Assembly (NCBI GenBank): GCA_015499995.1
Contig: JADNRV010000052.1
Span: 248,001-312,000, forward strand
Reading direction: 5' to 3'
DNA from: Flammula alnicola
Lineage: Eukaryota > Basidiomycota > Agaricomycetes > Agaricales > Strophariaceae
DNA: 64,000 bases
Numbering within the stretch: the stretch's first letter is position 1; each line of letters begins with the position of its first letter. Positions 1 to 12,660 of this stretch are shown here, piece after piece. Under the pieces are notes generated by a model, which saw only the letters and a program-made list of their open reading frames with translations, had not been told where the DNA came from and ran no database searches. A program made the position numbers and the translations under genes.

Positions 1-1242
1 ATGTATACTGAAAAAATAATCTGCCAAAACCTTACACTCCAATTTTAAAATTTACCCTCTCTAGAAGGCAGGAAAGGAAATGGGGTCAAGTCACCTACTT
101 AGACACCCCACAGCTCAATGATAAAGTTGTTTAAAAAAGTTGTGAGTAGTACATACATTTTATCGTATGTTATGCTAAAGAACGCGCGCATAATTAGCTA
201 AATGCGTGCGGAAATGGCTTCAAGCGTCGGGAGCGACCAAACCCCCTCAATCGTGACACTTTGAAGCAAGCCCCTTGTCAGGTGTTGCTGAAAGCAACTA
301 CATACAAATAAATACCGGCAGCTGACAAAGGGCTTGATCCGAACCTAGGAAATATGTAACTTTGTACTCCTTGGAAGATCGAGCAGAGCGGAAAATTTTG
401 CTTTGTCCTCATAAAAATGTTGCTCCTACCTTATTCAATGTGTCTGGAAAAAATGGAGATTTTGCACACTTTTTTTGACCACAAATGCGAAATTCTGCTC
501 TCTGGGTGTCCTTTCCTACATCCTGATTGCATACTTGCACATGAGAAAGGATAGAATTAAGCCCAAAAAAATCCTGGGAATTCAGAGACACATGTAGAAT
601 TATGTATTGAGGCTCAAATCTTAAAATGTGAAAACCTGAAAGTAGAGGAAAAATTTAAATTTTGCCTTGAATTTTCACTGGAAATTAAATCCAGTCAGTA
701 TGTAGCAAAGATTTCATGCAATTAATTTGGGGCACGTCTATCAAATACAACTATGTTCTATCGGTAGTCCTCTCTTAAGGTCGCGCTTTGCGTGAGAGAA
801 AAAATATGTGCATTTTGTGTGGACATGGAATTTGATGGTCCGAGATACATTGGGGTGCAAAGCGCCCGAGAAAATTTTGGATTTCTATGCTACAATAAAC
901 TAGCATCCATGGCGGTACATTTTGCATAATTTATATTAATTTATTCTGCCGCTGAGAGGTTGTGTTGGGTTCTCTTTTTCTCTCTCTTGATTTAATTTAT
1001 TTAATTTTTATTTAATTTATTTAATTTTCTACATGAACTACAACTATAATAGGTGAGCCCAGTCTTCAGGGTCCTTAAGTTTTCCTTTCTTGGACGACGC
1101 TTACCCATAATTGTGACTCTTCACAATATCACAGCAGCCTCAAGTAGGCCTCGCGCCCAATTGGTGACTCCCTTAACGAGAACCACCACCAGCATTCCTA
1201 CTGTCGAGTCATATTCGCTATATCTCACCACTTCTTATCACA
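1..1242. other. Intergenic, AT-rich, no gene seen
   Basis: AT-rich stretch without a convincing coding frame. Short open frames on both strands have low-complexity or stop-limited translations and no family resemblance. The last part (about 1120-1242), just upstream of the acidic-protein start, is C/T-rich, as is common for a basidiomycete 5' leader. Confidence 0.5.
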
Positions 1243-1995
1243 ATGAGCACTGCTGCCAACTCCTACTACTTCCGCCGCCGCACCATGGGTCGGGCAGCAT
1301 CGCCCCCGACCTGGGCCTGCTACGAGCAAATCCACGACGACGGTGACTACAGCAACTCCGACTCCGACTCGTGCTCGGAGGATGACGAGGACTACAACGA
1401 CGGTGGACATCATGGGCGTCAGAATGCCAGCGACTCGGAGGACAACGAGCAGCCGGCACCTGCGGAGACACAGCGGAACGACGACACCCATGATATCGAC
1501 ATGGATATGGACGAAGACGGCCCCGATGGGGGGTCAAAGGACATGGCTGTGGATAAGAAGAAGGATGTCAAGGGGAAGCAGCGGGCTATTGAACCTGAGC
1601 CGGAGTCTCCGAGGCGCCAGCGGAAGCCAAAGCGCCAGCACGTCTATACTCTGCGTCCTATCTTGACGATTCAGAGGAGCCAAGGCTTCGTCTGGAACCA
1701 GGTAAGTCTCTATACTATCTCAATAGTCTCCATGTAGCTGACACATTACGACTAACCAGGACCTCTTTGTTCCTCCTTACATCAAGGATAGATGTGCGTA
1801 TAACTGCGATCCGGAACGACCGGAATCTAATTACGCTCTTTCCCGTTTCTAGATGTCGCCTCCACCTCTCCTCCAAACTCTCGGGGATTCATTTCGACCT
1901 CTGTGTCGTCGACCAACTCAGCCATGACGGACTACGAGGTCGAAGTCGTCGAAATCCGTGTGAAAGAGGGCGACCTTGACGATATCATTCCGTGA
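1243..1995 (+). CDS. Small acidic conserved hypothetical protein (3 exons)
   Basis: Exons 1243-1701, 1760-1793 and 1853-1995 join in frame to about 211 aa. Both introns (58 and 59 nt) are GT-AG and the 34-nt middle exon keeps frame. The first two thirds are very acidic and disordered (runs of D/E/S), then a basic patch (residues about 125-140, RRQRKPKR), then a C-terminal part with hydrophobic and aromatic residues (YTLRPILTIQRSQGFVWNQ, DLFVPPYIKDR) that looks like the conserved core. The protein ends in an acidic tail. I do not recognise a named family. The charge pattern would suit a nuclear protein, but that is inference. The start is the first ATG of the acidic frame; ATG 1276 is a possible alternative. 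Confidence 0.72.
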
Positions 1996-4900
1996 ATTGT
2001 CTGAACCATGGCATGCTACGTCCTCATTCTTCCGCGTTTCCTTTGTATCATTTATCTTCTTCCATCCATGCCTTTGAAAGTTCCGGATTAGGCCTCGGCC
2101 CTACTCTTACACTCAACTATACACAGTCTCTTCCCCTCATCATACAATACAATATTAACATGGTCTCTTTTTCGCATGCTCCTGAATTCCTTTCTCTTTT
2201 ATGTTACATACTTTCCCTGTCGTCCAAGCTTCCTTTCAATGCGAACTCTCTGTCACCTCAACGACTGTCTCGATATTACAACAACTCTCTTCCTACATCG
2301 CATCATATTGAACAAAGACTTTCCAATGTATATCATGATCTATATATCGAATCGCTGATCTATCCCCCCTTTAACTCCACCTAGAGTGAGTTCCTCCGCT
2401 TTCTGGACGAATAGTGGGAGCCTGCAGTTGACAATGCTGCATAGCACGTTGTTATTGCAGTGAACACAGCGTGCGGAGTCCGGACTGCATTACGCATAGC
2501 CTTGCAAAATCCATGAGGCAGAGACGGGTGAAACCGGCACCGAAATCATCGTGAATCATCGACGAGACATATTTGCGTGTTTATGGGCGGCACCAAGTCT
2601 GGCAAATGCTGCGATGAACGTGGACGACGAGCATAAATCGGAAGCTCATAGAGCCATCAGTTACAGACAAAAAATTGCATGTCAACCTCGCAAAAATTCA
2701 AGAGGAATCGACGCACCAGGGACTCATATTCTTGTCTTGACGAGATGTGAGACAAGAAAAAAGAGTTCGACTCGATGTCTCGGGGCGGAAGGGGAATAAA
2801 GTCATGTCCGGGGTTCAGACACTCTGAGCTTTATCCGCGGCCTGGTTACTGCGACGTGCAAATTCTGGACCCACATACACAGAGATGCCAGTGGGGCTCG
2901 TTAAGAACGGCCATACGATGCGGGAGTTTAAAATTTGCCTTGAAAGTCAGGATCTGTCAGGACGATTCGGATGTCAGAGGCATGCACGGGCAGGGCAACT
3001 TCAATAATTCAGTTAGAAACGACGTCGAGATTAACTTAAAAAGAACTCACTCTCTTAGTATCCTCTGTGCTCAATCCTGCAGTTACGCTGGGCCTCGTCG
3101 TTGCTCTTGAGTGAGGAACATTAATTGGACCGGGGGTTGTGTGAGCCCATGACTCGGTCACGGTCCGTAAATCCGGTCTCTAGCTACGAGTAACCAGGGC
3201 GGACGAAACGAAGGTTTCTTTATCCACAAGAGCGATTGAGTTCCTACGTCGAGGCGAAAGGACCTCGTTGAAAGGCGACAGGTCCGCATGTGGTGTTGCC
3301 CACAGCGTCCGTTTGTGGGCTCAAAGCCATCTGCAACGTGGGAACTCCGTGACGCTGGAGAAGCCTACGGATGTGGGCGAGTGACGCCTGCTGATACAGT
3401 ATTTGACCGGTCATTTGTACACATGATTTTGATTTTCCTGTTTTCTCTCCTGTGAAGCATATCCTGCAACTTTTTTGATTCCATGCTGTAGCACACCATC
3501 GAAATATAATGTTTGTGAATTTTGAGAGGTCAGCATGACGATCTCGTTGCAGGAGGTTCTGCTGAGCTTGTGCCAATATACGGCCAAACGGCTTGTATAC
3601 ACCGGTTTTTACTGTCATTTTTGGCGTGAAAGCCGGTGATAATCGTGACTCAAGTGTCATTTCTGTGCAGATTGTGCTTTCTTTGTGGCTCACTCATTTC
3701 GAGGCCGATTCATTTTTTTCAGTTGGTTAACGTCCCATATTTCTAATGTTTTGAAATTTGTGAAGCAACGATAGATTCGGAAGACATTTAAATTACAGAA
3801 ACATATACCCTGCTATTAGGTCTACATGCAGCAAAAAAAAAAATAAGCCAATTGGTTGCGAAATGGCTTCACAAAAGCAAACTGTACCGACCCATGATAT
3901 ACACGTGACCGGTCAAATACTGTAATTTTCTGTGGGCAGAAACACGCAGGCCGGTAGTTAGTGGGTCAGTGGCGTTTGTCACTATTTACCGTGTGTCGTG
4001 TTGCCAACAGTAAGAAGTGCAGGTGTATAAGAACAGAGTACCAGGAAATGCTGGTGGGCTTTTCTCCCTACCCACATCTCATTCCACTTCTTTTTACGAG
4101 TTTACTTCAACTTGTCGGGATTCTCTTTAGGCTTCGGGCGCCTATTTACTTCGGACCGAGTAGCTTTGGGCAAGACAAGAGTCTAAGCGAGACGCATTTC
4201 TTGCTCGGTCCCGGTCGAAAGACACGGGTGCGTTATACCATGGTCCATCGGCGGTCCTATGAAGATTCACGCGGACGTTCTAGGATGGGCTGGGAAAGGA
4301 ACTGGCAGTGGAAAGAGATGTGGGTCAGATCACGTTCTTTCGAACTACCTCCGAATGCTTATGTAAGCGACCGTCCTCGTTGCAGCCACGGTTTCTATTG
4401 CTCGAACTCTCAACGCACCATGAACCACCCCTTTCTTCGCTATCTCTTCTGGTAAGATATCTCGAGGATATCTCTTCTCGAGGATATCTCTGCTTACTTG
4501 GTTGACTTGCGTATCTCAGGCGAACTGGACTCTTATGGCTATTGCGCTCTATCGATCTTCTTTTGGGCAGGCGCGCCAGGGCGCCGTGACCTGTCGGTGG
4601 ACCCACAAACCGACGCTGCCAGCCAGCTTCCATGCTTAAATTTCCTCATCTGAGTCCCGCCTCTAGTCCTAGAAAGGTATATAAAAACTGGGTCCGCACC
4701 AATCGCACCCTGTTACCCGTGTTCGGATGATTGATGTCACCTGCCTCACGGCAGAGACATGACTTTCCATGTCAGGGAATTCTCTGCTTTTTTCCCATTC
4801 CTGGCCTCTGCCATCTGAGCCGTGGGACTTTTTCGCGAGAAAAAAGTGGGTCGGGCACAATCCGGACTCGATGCCCGAGCCAACCAATCCAACCAATCCA

Positions 4901-5351
4901 AAAAAAATACCTCCTAAGGAAATCTTTATGTTACTCAAAGTCGTTATCTTTGTCACAGCCCACTTCTTTATAAAAGCACGACATCTTTCGCCTGTTGTTC
5001 TCCAGCAAAAGCAACTTTCTAAGTGGCTTGGCCTCCTACAAAGCCTCCTGCAAACTCTCCTCTTCTTTGTTCGAGCTCTACTCGCTCTCAGGCCTTTATC
5101 TGCGCCTTTACCACCTACGCTACCTCATTGCACGTCACCTGACCCGTGCGACTCTGGTACGTTCTGCTACCCTCTTTGTCGCTGTGGGTCCAGCTCTAAT
5201 ATTTAAATTTTTATTTTGTCCTTCTTGTCATGTTTTCTCTAATTGTCCTCCGCTTTTGATCGTCGTCTTCCCTCGTCATCATGGTCCCCAATTTTTTTTC
5301 AATCATTTTTTATCGTGATCTCCGCGTCGTGGACGGTTCATCGATAGGAAT
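1996..5351. other. Long intergenic region, probable 3' UTR and forkhead promoter/leader
   Basis: No gene model could be supported. Open frames at 3244-3693 (minus, 149 aa) and 3961-4455 (plus, 164 aa) lack recognisable domains and convincing starts. From about 4960 to 5340 the plus strand is pyrimidine-rich, fitting a long 5' leader of the forkhead gene at 5352. Confidence 0.4.
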
Positions 5352-7118
5352 ATGAATTACAAATTTACAGCCCAAAACTCCAACGCCTTCTCGTCCATGT
5401 ACAACGGTCGGTCGTATACCTGCATGAACGACACCATGCCTCGATCTTATCATCGCCAACCAGCCTCGCCAGACGGCTCGCCGACCACGTCCTCGCCTGT
5501 TGGAGGCGACTTCGGCAATATGGACGTTCACATGGCCCCGAATAATGACAGCGCCGGTCACCCATTGTTCTCCTCTGTCTCCCGACAAAGCGGACAAACC
5601 TCCCGACACCCACCCGACCAGTATATGCGCCATCATCCCAGCTCTGGCCCGACGCATGGCCCTCCCTCCCTGTCGTTTCCTCCAGTACGTATTGTTTATT
5701 ATATTACCACATGCCTGGTAACGTGAATTCATCGATTTATATAGGAAATGGCTGTCAATCAAACTCAGTTCACGCACCCGTCACTGTATCGCGCCGCACA
5801 CGCGAGCTCCCAAGGCATGACAATGCAGGGCCTGTCAGAAACATTGCCAATGGGCAATTCGCAGGCTAGTGCCAGTGCCATCATGGACACCTACATCGAT
5901 TGGCCGCAGGAAGAAGGCCTTCAGTCTTCTCCTTCTCCGTCATCGGGCTCGTCAGACTACAACAACAACGAACCATCTGCAGGACATCATCCAACCCCAT
6001 CGCACGACGATACGGAGAGATATCTCCGCAACACCCTTGGGATCCATGAACCTATCCCATTGTCCCTCTACTCCCTCCCCAACGAACCTTTCGGTAGCAA
6101 GCCCCCTAAAATCTCAGACTTGATCAAGCTCGCGATATGGGGCAGTCCACACAGGCGGTTGACGCTTCGGCAGATATACGAGGCAATTGAAACAAGATAT
6201 CCTTCGTTCAAAGATCAAGCCGATAAACCATGGCAGGTATGTCGCTCTACTTTGTCGCACGACTTTCTCCTCATCCATTTTCAGCGCTCGATCCGACACA
6301 ACTTATCGTTGAAGGCGATGTTCGTGCTCGTAGACCGCCCAGTCAACCACCCGGGCAAAGGACACTACTGGTTGCTCGACGTGTCCCAGGGAGAAGGGAA
6401 CAAACGCAATCGCAAGCGCAAGGACCACTCGAAGGGCTCACGAGTGACGAAGGAGGAAGAGGAGGACGACATCGACTTGTTGTCCGACGCCTCTTTCGAG
6501 ATGGCCCAGAGCAACCAGAACCGTGCCTCGACCTCACGCCACGGCTCTCAGCGCCGCGCTGAAAACCCGTCTGCGGGGTTGTTCCTCCCTTCGGGTGGCC
6601 CTTACCAATCAAATGGCATGCCAGACCAAATGCGATACCACCCTCAGCAAATGGGTGGGCCGAATCAGGGGTACATGTACAACCAGATGGCCCCAGGTTA
6701 CAACATGACTCTGCCTCACGATGCGGCAGGAAACCCTCTGGCTAATGGGGCCATTTCGGGCTGGGGGAATCCCACCATGCATGGGCAGACAATGAGCGCG
6801 CCGAACAGCCAATTTCCCGGACAGATGACGAGGGTTGTGACCATGCCCAACTTCCCAGTATACCCTCAACCGAGTATTGACGGCTCTTCGCATCGTCGTA
6901 ACACGACCGGCGGTCATCCTGGACGAGGGCAGCACCCGGGTAGCAGCCATCCCCAGATGCCCACGCAGCAATTTGCAACGAGTCATCCTCCCATGCAGGG
7001 TACGGCCGCGCCACCAGTGACAAGGTCTACTCGACGACAGCGCTCTGACAACTCTTCTGGAGATGACCCCGAGGAGACGGCGAGGAGGGTCCCAAGGCCT
7101 CGCCCGGAGGGACGTTGA
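5352..7118 (+). CDS. Forkhead (FOX) transcription factor
   Basis: Three exons, 5352-5684, 5745-6236 and 6285-7118, give about 552 aa. The forkhead winged-helix domain lies at about residues 230-312. It begins with the KPPKISDLIKLAIWGSP helix-1 segment, continues through RRLTLRQIYEAIETRYPSF, and after the second intron reads RSIRHNLSL, the recognition helix that contacts DNA, followed by the wing (GKGHYWLLD). A basic patch (KRNRKRKDH) follows and is a likely nuclear signal. The N- and C-terminal arms are low-complexity (S, P, Q, M, G rich), as in other fungal forkhead activators. Forkhead factors in fungi control cell-cycle or developmental transcription; which paralogue this is cannot be told from the sequence. 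Intron 2 is 48 nt, in frame and stop-free, so its retention would leave an open protein. Confidence 0.92.
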
Positions 7119-9502
7119 ATTGATGTGACGGCACTGTTGAGCTCTGGTACCTTGACGACTACGTACGTTCATCGAGTCCTACCTTTTTTATCTTAATTCA
7201 CGCTAACTTCCGCCTTACAGCTGTCCATACCACTCGTCTTTCTTGCCGAATTTCGCTCGAAACTCAAAACGATGAGATGCAATTTTCGTCTCCGGTCCTT
7301 GTTCCTGGTCTTGTCCTTTCTTATGCAAACTGTATCGGACATTCTCTCCTATCCCACCCGTAACTCCTATGCAGTATGACCTTATGATTTTCGCATCCCT
7401 TATTTTTTCCTTCATGTCGAAATTGGCTGTGCTAGTTGCTATGATTTTTTGCTATTCGCTATCGTTTGCTGTCTTTTGTTTTCTTCTGCTCAATGCTACC
7501 GTCTTCTGTACTATTAGTCGGGTCTATTTGCAATTTCATCTGTATTTTTATCTGCAATACATCTCAGCTGTTTTTTCTTATTCTCGTCAATGCAATGGTC
7601 TAGATTGCAGTCATAGGCTGACGGCTCGGTCGCTAGGAATAGTAATCATCGTTCAGAGATGCCTCCAATTGGTGGCTTTAACGGTCCAGACCAATGTCGC
7701 GGCCATTCAATTTATGACGAGACTGATGATGGTTGGCTGCTGTAAGGCGTGTTGTGTCTAAACCTGGCTGTAATTAAGACACAGGAGATCTCAGAAGCGA
7801 CGCTCCGTGTGGTCCATTATTGGCCGTGCCTGCCATCACTGCTGCTTCCTCGAAAGAAAAAAACAGCAACAACAAAAGACAGTGGCACTCATAATAACCC
7901 GGGCCGGACAAGTGCAGGCAACTTTTTGATCAATGCGTGGCGTCATCTCACAATTGAAGTCCAGCAACATTTCGAAATTTGATATGCTCGACAGCGGAGA
8001 GCTCGCCAGAGCTCTTCCGAATGGTACTACATCAATCAGGTGAGCCTCTTTGGATATATTTTGCGTTTTTCTCCCCACGTATCAAAGAAATAAAGACCAG
8101 CGCAATCGCCACCATATGAACGCCGTCGCCTTCGAGAAATCCACGCTGAAGAACCCTAGAAAAGCCTAGCGAGTGTGATTGGAATCTCGATATATGGCGT
8201 TATGTATTGAACCCCAAATCTTGCATACCCTATCTCTTTAGATTTGATGCAAATTTCGAAGTCTCTAATTCTTGATGGCGTCTAAAGACCAAAAATTCTG
8301 AAGAAAATTATTTCCAATGAAAATGGGAACTAGGACTTGATACTTGCGACGAGGGTGATGTCGCTGAGACCCAGCACCCTGAGCAGAAGATGTATGCGTG
8401 CCTCGTGAGTCGTGTTTGACTTCAGATGGATAACTTTCCCCCTCAGCCCTATTACCACGATAATCCGATTCCGCGAACCAAGTAAATTTGAAAGTGGGAG
8501 GTAGCAAGCCGCGAAACATCTTCAATAATGTAAAGAAGGAGCTGGAGAGCTATAGGATTGCTATTTACTGCGCTAGCCTGCAGGACCAGTTTTATGAGGC
8601 GCGACCTATCCTGCCGCACACGAGCGTTTCCAAGTTTCTGGGCCTTTAACTTGACAGAGTCAAAACTGAAGGGAGGTAGATATATTCAACCGCGTAGGGG
8701 TCATGTCGTTGGTTTAACGGCTGAGATGCGGAGTATTTTTCATACATAAAGTAACCAGGGTATTGAAGTCATCCAAGTTCAGATTTTTTTTTGACAGGCG
8801 GCGACTTTAAGTCTAAGGCAGGGCGCTTGCAGCAATCATTTCTTAATGCCTTTTTGCCGGTATACGTTCTCTTTGAAATTTCCCCTCTGGTTCATATACT
8901 GTGAATAACTACATCCTTTCACCCAATAATAGTTCCTGGCTTTGTGGAGGCTAGGCTTAGGAGTCTCGTGGGTAAGTCCCATGACAAAGCCCCGCGTTCA
9001 ACGCTCACTGCTTCCTTGCTATCTTTTAAAAATTTATCGATTGATCAAATACTGCATTGAACTTCCACCATCTGGTCCATTTCCCTCTCTTGCGATTGTT
9101 GAGGCATGCCGACCCCAAAATTATAAATAGATTTACGCACGCAGGGTTTTTCCAAGTCCCTTATGAGTCTCTCTGACTGCAATCTCGATTACAGGGCCCG
9201 CCTTTATTGTCATTTGAGGATAAGATAACGGACAGATTAAGCACTACGGAAAAGCGCAGAAAGTGGCCGACGAGGTGACCAAAAGAACGCTTTCACTCTC
9301 AGAAGTTAAGCGTGCGGTTTCTCCATACTCGGTTTCGAGGAATTGAGGATAATTGACTATTTGGTTTAACAGTACAGCCGCCCATTTCGACATATAAACT
9401 GGATAAACAGCTGTCTGTCATATAGGTTCGTTGCCTTGAATTTGTTGTATCATTTTAGCTGTATTTTGTGAGGCCAAAGCTGCGCAAGACGGTGATACCC
9501 AA
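7119..9502. other. Intergenic; 3' UTR of forkhead gene then no gene seen
   Basis: The first several hundred bases are T-rich and probably hold the forkhead 3' UTR; an open frame at 7369-7761 is hydrophobic only because the DNA is T-rich. The remainder has only short, stop-limited frames without recognisable domains on either strand. Confidence 0.4.
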
Positions 9503-10625
9503 TCATCGTATTATGGCACCTGTGACATCGGAAAACCATGCTCTCTGGTCTTTTGGTGACGCCCAATCACTTTCATGGCCTAGCAGTATGTCAGCCGAAA
9601 TCGCCTTCGACGAAGACGAGAACTTGAAGCACCTCCGAAGAATGTCTGGAAGTGCATTCCTTTGATTCTACCAGCTTCTGTCTCTCGCAGGGTAAGTCCA
9701 TCGACATTGATTACAGATTCACCATCTATCCAAAGCTGGATTTCTCCTGCAACAGGAAATTAATGCCCGTAAGTCAAGCCAGGGTTCAGGTGTACCATTG
9801 TTCGACCCAAGGTCGTTCAGCTTGATCCTAAAAGCAAGAGTCACCCAGCCGCCGACTGCGCGATCGAGATGATATGCACCGCGCCCGACCGAGTATCCGT
9901 AGTCTTTGCTCTCGATGGACCGCGGTGGAACCGCCGACAACTGCGCCCTGTTCTCCGGCGTTATAGGTAAATACGAATATAACTCAGCCACAGAGTCCGG
10001 CCTAATTAAAAACTCAAGTAAGCCAGGAAATTGATGATTCAAATTAGCAGAAAGGGAATATTATTACCTCCACATAGGTCGCAAGTCGAAGCACTGACAA
10101 CGGTCTTCTTTCCTTCCGCCGGAGCATCTGTATGCGAGGTCACCAATGCCCCCAACTGCGGCACAAAAGAGAGTGAGCGGGTTGCGGTGAGGATGTTCAA
10201 GGCAAAGCGCGAGACTTGCATACTCCCGGAAGCTTTCCTCCTTTAACCCACTCCCACTCGTCCTGCAGCATCATGCGATAACTGAATATCGCCTCAGTGG
10301 CCGTTTCCAGACGCTTGACAAACGCTGGGGGGCCAGCGAGGTAAAATCCGAACCCGCCAGGCGTTTGAGCTTTTGGGTTGATACTTCCTGTAGGATAGAA
10401 CGCTTCCCAGGCGAGGCTGGGTGTTTCATGAGAAGAGCCAGAAGACGATGGAGGCCGCACGATCTTGTGGGTCGTCCGTGATGCGACCTTATGCACGCCC
10501 AGTTCACTGTCTCCGAGGTTTACATGTTCAATGTGGGCGTGATTTACATGAATACAGGTGGTAAACCCAGAGACAAAGTCGTTTATTGGAATTAGCTGAT
10601 TCAATAGAGATTTTGGGTCTGCCAT
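9503..10625 (-). CDS. Polysaccharide lyase family 14-like (alginate/glucuronan lyase-like) protein
   Basis: Five exons on the minus strand (10625-10220, 10155-10068, 10001-9796, 9746-9633, 9579-9503) give about 296 aa. The hallmark segments of fungal PL14-type lyases appear in order: SGFTTC near the N-terminus, LAWEAFYP and NPKAQTPGGFGFYL, DEWEWVKGGKLPG, then LAYRCSGG with CQCFDLRPMWR, ELYSYLP, YSVGRG, VKLND-like RIKLND, SVINV, FQTFFGG and a C-terminal SDWASPKDQ. These enzymes cleave uronic-acid polysaccharides by beta-elimination in a jelly-roll fold. No signal peptide is visible, so a cytosolic or unconventional location is possible. The reading frame demands that intron 1 (10156-10219) start with GC (GCAAGT), not GT. 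An upstream in-frame ATG at 10826 exists, but the family resemblance begins at 10625. Confidence 0.85.
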
Positions 10626-11185
10626 CTTGGCGGAGGAGTTAGTAGTAGTTTGTGAACAGTGCCACCGCCGCTTAGCGCTATCTGATTCGTTCGGCTTCCA
10701 CCACGGCTTGAGTATAGTATATTCGAACTCCGAAAAACATTCGTCAACGGTCAACTTGCTTAGCGATTTTATTCTCGTCATCACTACATTATGCATATCA
10801 GACGAAAGCAAGCAAGCCCTTCGCACGTTACACAGATGAAAGAAAGAGTTATAGAGTGGTCTGTAAATCCACTCTTGCTGTATTACATGATGATTTGCTC
10901 AGATATAGATTTGTCGGGAAACTTAAAATAACGGATGATGGCGGCGAGTCTGGCCATCACATGGACATGGAATGGCAGTGCAACATCGCTTATCCACTGC
11001 CCCTTTGTCAGTTCCGTAGTCAGCGTGTTCACCTTTTATTGAAGGGCAGAGCTCGTAAAAGGGACGCAAAAAGCTGCCGCCGTACGCGTTGCGCAGCCCG
11101 GACCTTGGAGTCATCTTTTTTTCAATCCCTCACTTTACAGCACCCCGGTCATCTGTGCGTTCACCAATAGTCGCGCGGACGAGCC
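10626..11185. promoter_or_regulatory. Divergent intergenic region between lyase and tandem family
   Basis: This 560-bp gap separates the minus-strand lyase from the first copy of the CaaX-tailed family, so it should hold promoters for both directions. The part just before 11186 (about 11080-11120, CGTTGCGCAGCCC) recurs before the second and third copies (about 13205 and 15590), so part of the promoter was duplicated with the gene. Confidence 0.4.
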
Positions 11186-12660
11186 ATGATTATCAAGCCG
11201 CCTCTTCCTGATGACCCGACGCCTGCTGATGCTCCGCCTTCGTACGACACGCTGGGTGCAAATTCGAGCACTCAAAACTATCGGTCGGAAAAATCCCCTG
11301 TGGTCGACCAGCCAGCAGGACCGTCGCGTCTGTCTCCGCATTCGCCACTACTCAGTCCCCCGCCTCTTCCACTCAAATCACCGAGTTTGTCATCATCTTC
11401 AAGTTCAGGACCATCGCCGACGAATAATAAGGGAAAGGGCCGGGCAGGTAATTGGTTCACGTTCACAGCGTCGCCACAGGAACGCACAATGCGTGAAGTT
11501 CGAACGACTGTGTTGGGGCTCGTAAGGGACTTGATCCAAGAACATATCTCCAACTCTCCTGCAGCGGCCGGGATCCTTCAAAGCTGCGCTGACGCATGTG
11601 CAAGCCATTCGATATCCTTTTCCTCTCTTCTTCAAGAGAAGTCGATAGAAAACCACACACCTCTTTATTGGGCGATCGTTAAACGACTGCCTGACGAGCA
11701 CATGAAGTCGAAGAGCAGCAAGGACCCGATCTGCTTAGCGCACTCATTTCGTACGCCTCACCTTTAACGAAAGAAACGATAACCGAACTTCGCCTCGCAT
11801 GCCTTGCAACGTCCGACCAGGCACTGTTTCAACGATTGCGTCTTTCACCCGAGTTCGCGCCTGTATCTGGGCCGACCAAGTATTGCTTGGAATGACGATA
11901 CCTCCGGAAGACATCGAGGTGGAGGATCTTCCGGGAGATGGGGTGCATTCGCGGCGAATTTCGTGATCCCTCACTTCCATAAACGAATGGTGGTGACAAA
12001 AGAGATTGCTCTGGAATTTATCGCTCGAAGTAAGCCTCAGAACTGAAATATTCATTCGACCAACCGACTGACATAGCTATCTTTTGGTGTTAGGCCGAAT
12101 GTGGCGGCTAGCATTTTTTATAGCACCTGAACCTCGAACACACGGAGTTGACCCGCCGACAGGCTCATGGTGTATCTCGTTATCGCTTGTGGAAACAAGT
12201 CCCCCTACGTTCGTCAATTCTCGACTGCTCATCTCCGAAGCCAAGTCTCCACAAACGCCCACGTCCCCTGTACCACCCGAGCCTCCGTCTCCTCCGCGTA
12301 AGGGCATTTTCCGCCTTCCTCCCAACATCTCCAACATCCCAAGGGAAAGATACCCGAGGAAAATCTGCCCTTTCGATCAGGCTGATGTCGAGAGACCAAT
12401 TGCAGGCAGCGAGGAATGGCAACCGGGGAAGAACATCGTTATTGCGCTGGAGGATAGTTTGTCTGGTGCAAACCTTCAGTATGGGTACGTTGTCTTTTCG
12501 TCCATGTTAGTTGCCCTTTTCCGGTGCTCACTTTCGATGTGTTTGTGTGTTCGTTTCTAGGAATAGCGCGTATATCGGACCGGATGAGAAGCTGAGAGCG
12601 CGTCTCGAAGCTCGCCTCGAAAGACCTGGCCACCAAGACACAGACTGTGTAATTTGTTGA
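11186..12660 (+). pseudogene. Tandem CaaX-tailed family, copy 1 (frame-broken)
   Basis: Same three-exon plan as the intact copy at 15709: exon 1 from 11186 to about 12029, exon 2 from 12094, and a last exon ending at 12660. Compared with the intact copy, exon 1 has single-base losses near 11702, 11870 and 11943, each putting the frame out, and exon 2 has at least one more frame change near 12370-12440. The N-terminal half is otherwise well preserved (LPDDPTPADAPPSYDTLG; EVRTTVLGLVRDLIQEH; SLLQEKSIE). The C-terminus still ends in the CVIC box. Sequencing errors could explain some breaks, but four in one 1.4-kb gene next to clean neighbours makes a recent pseudogene the simplest reading. Confidence 0.65.

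Noticed and set aside
1225..1537. Minus-strand ORFs opposite the acidic gene
   Set aside because: Shadows of the acidic exon: Asp/Glu codons read backwards give Val/Ser/Arg-rich frames.
3244..3693. 149-codon minus-strand ORF
   Set aside because: No domain, no splice context, mixed composition; nothing to separate it from chance in this intergenic region.
7369..7761. Hydrophobic 130-codon ORF resembling a membrane protein
   Set aside because: Hydrophobicity follows from T-rich 3' UTR DNA (Phe/Leu codons); no loop or charge pattern of a real membrane protein.
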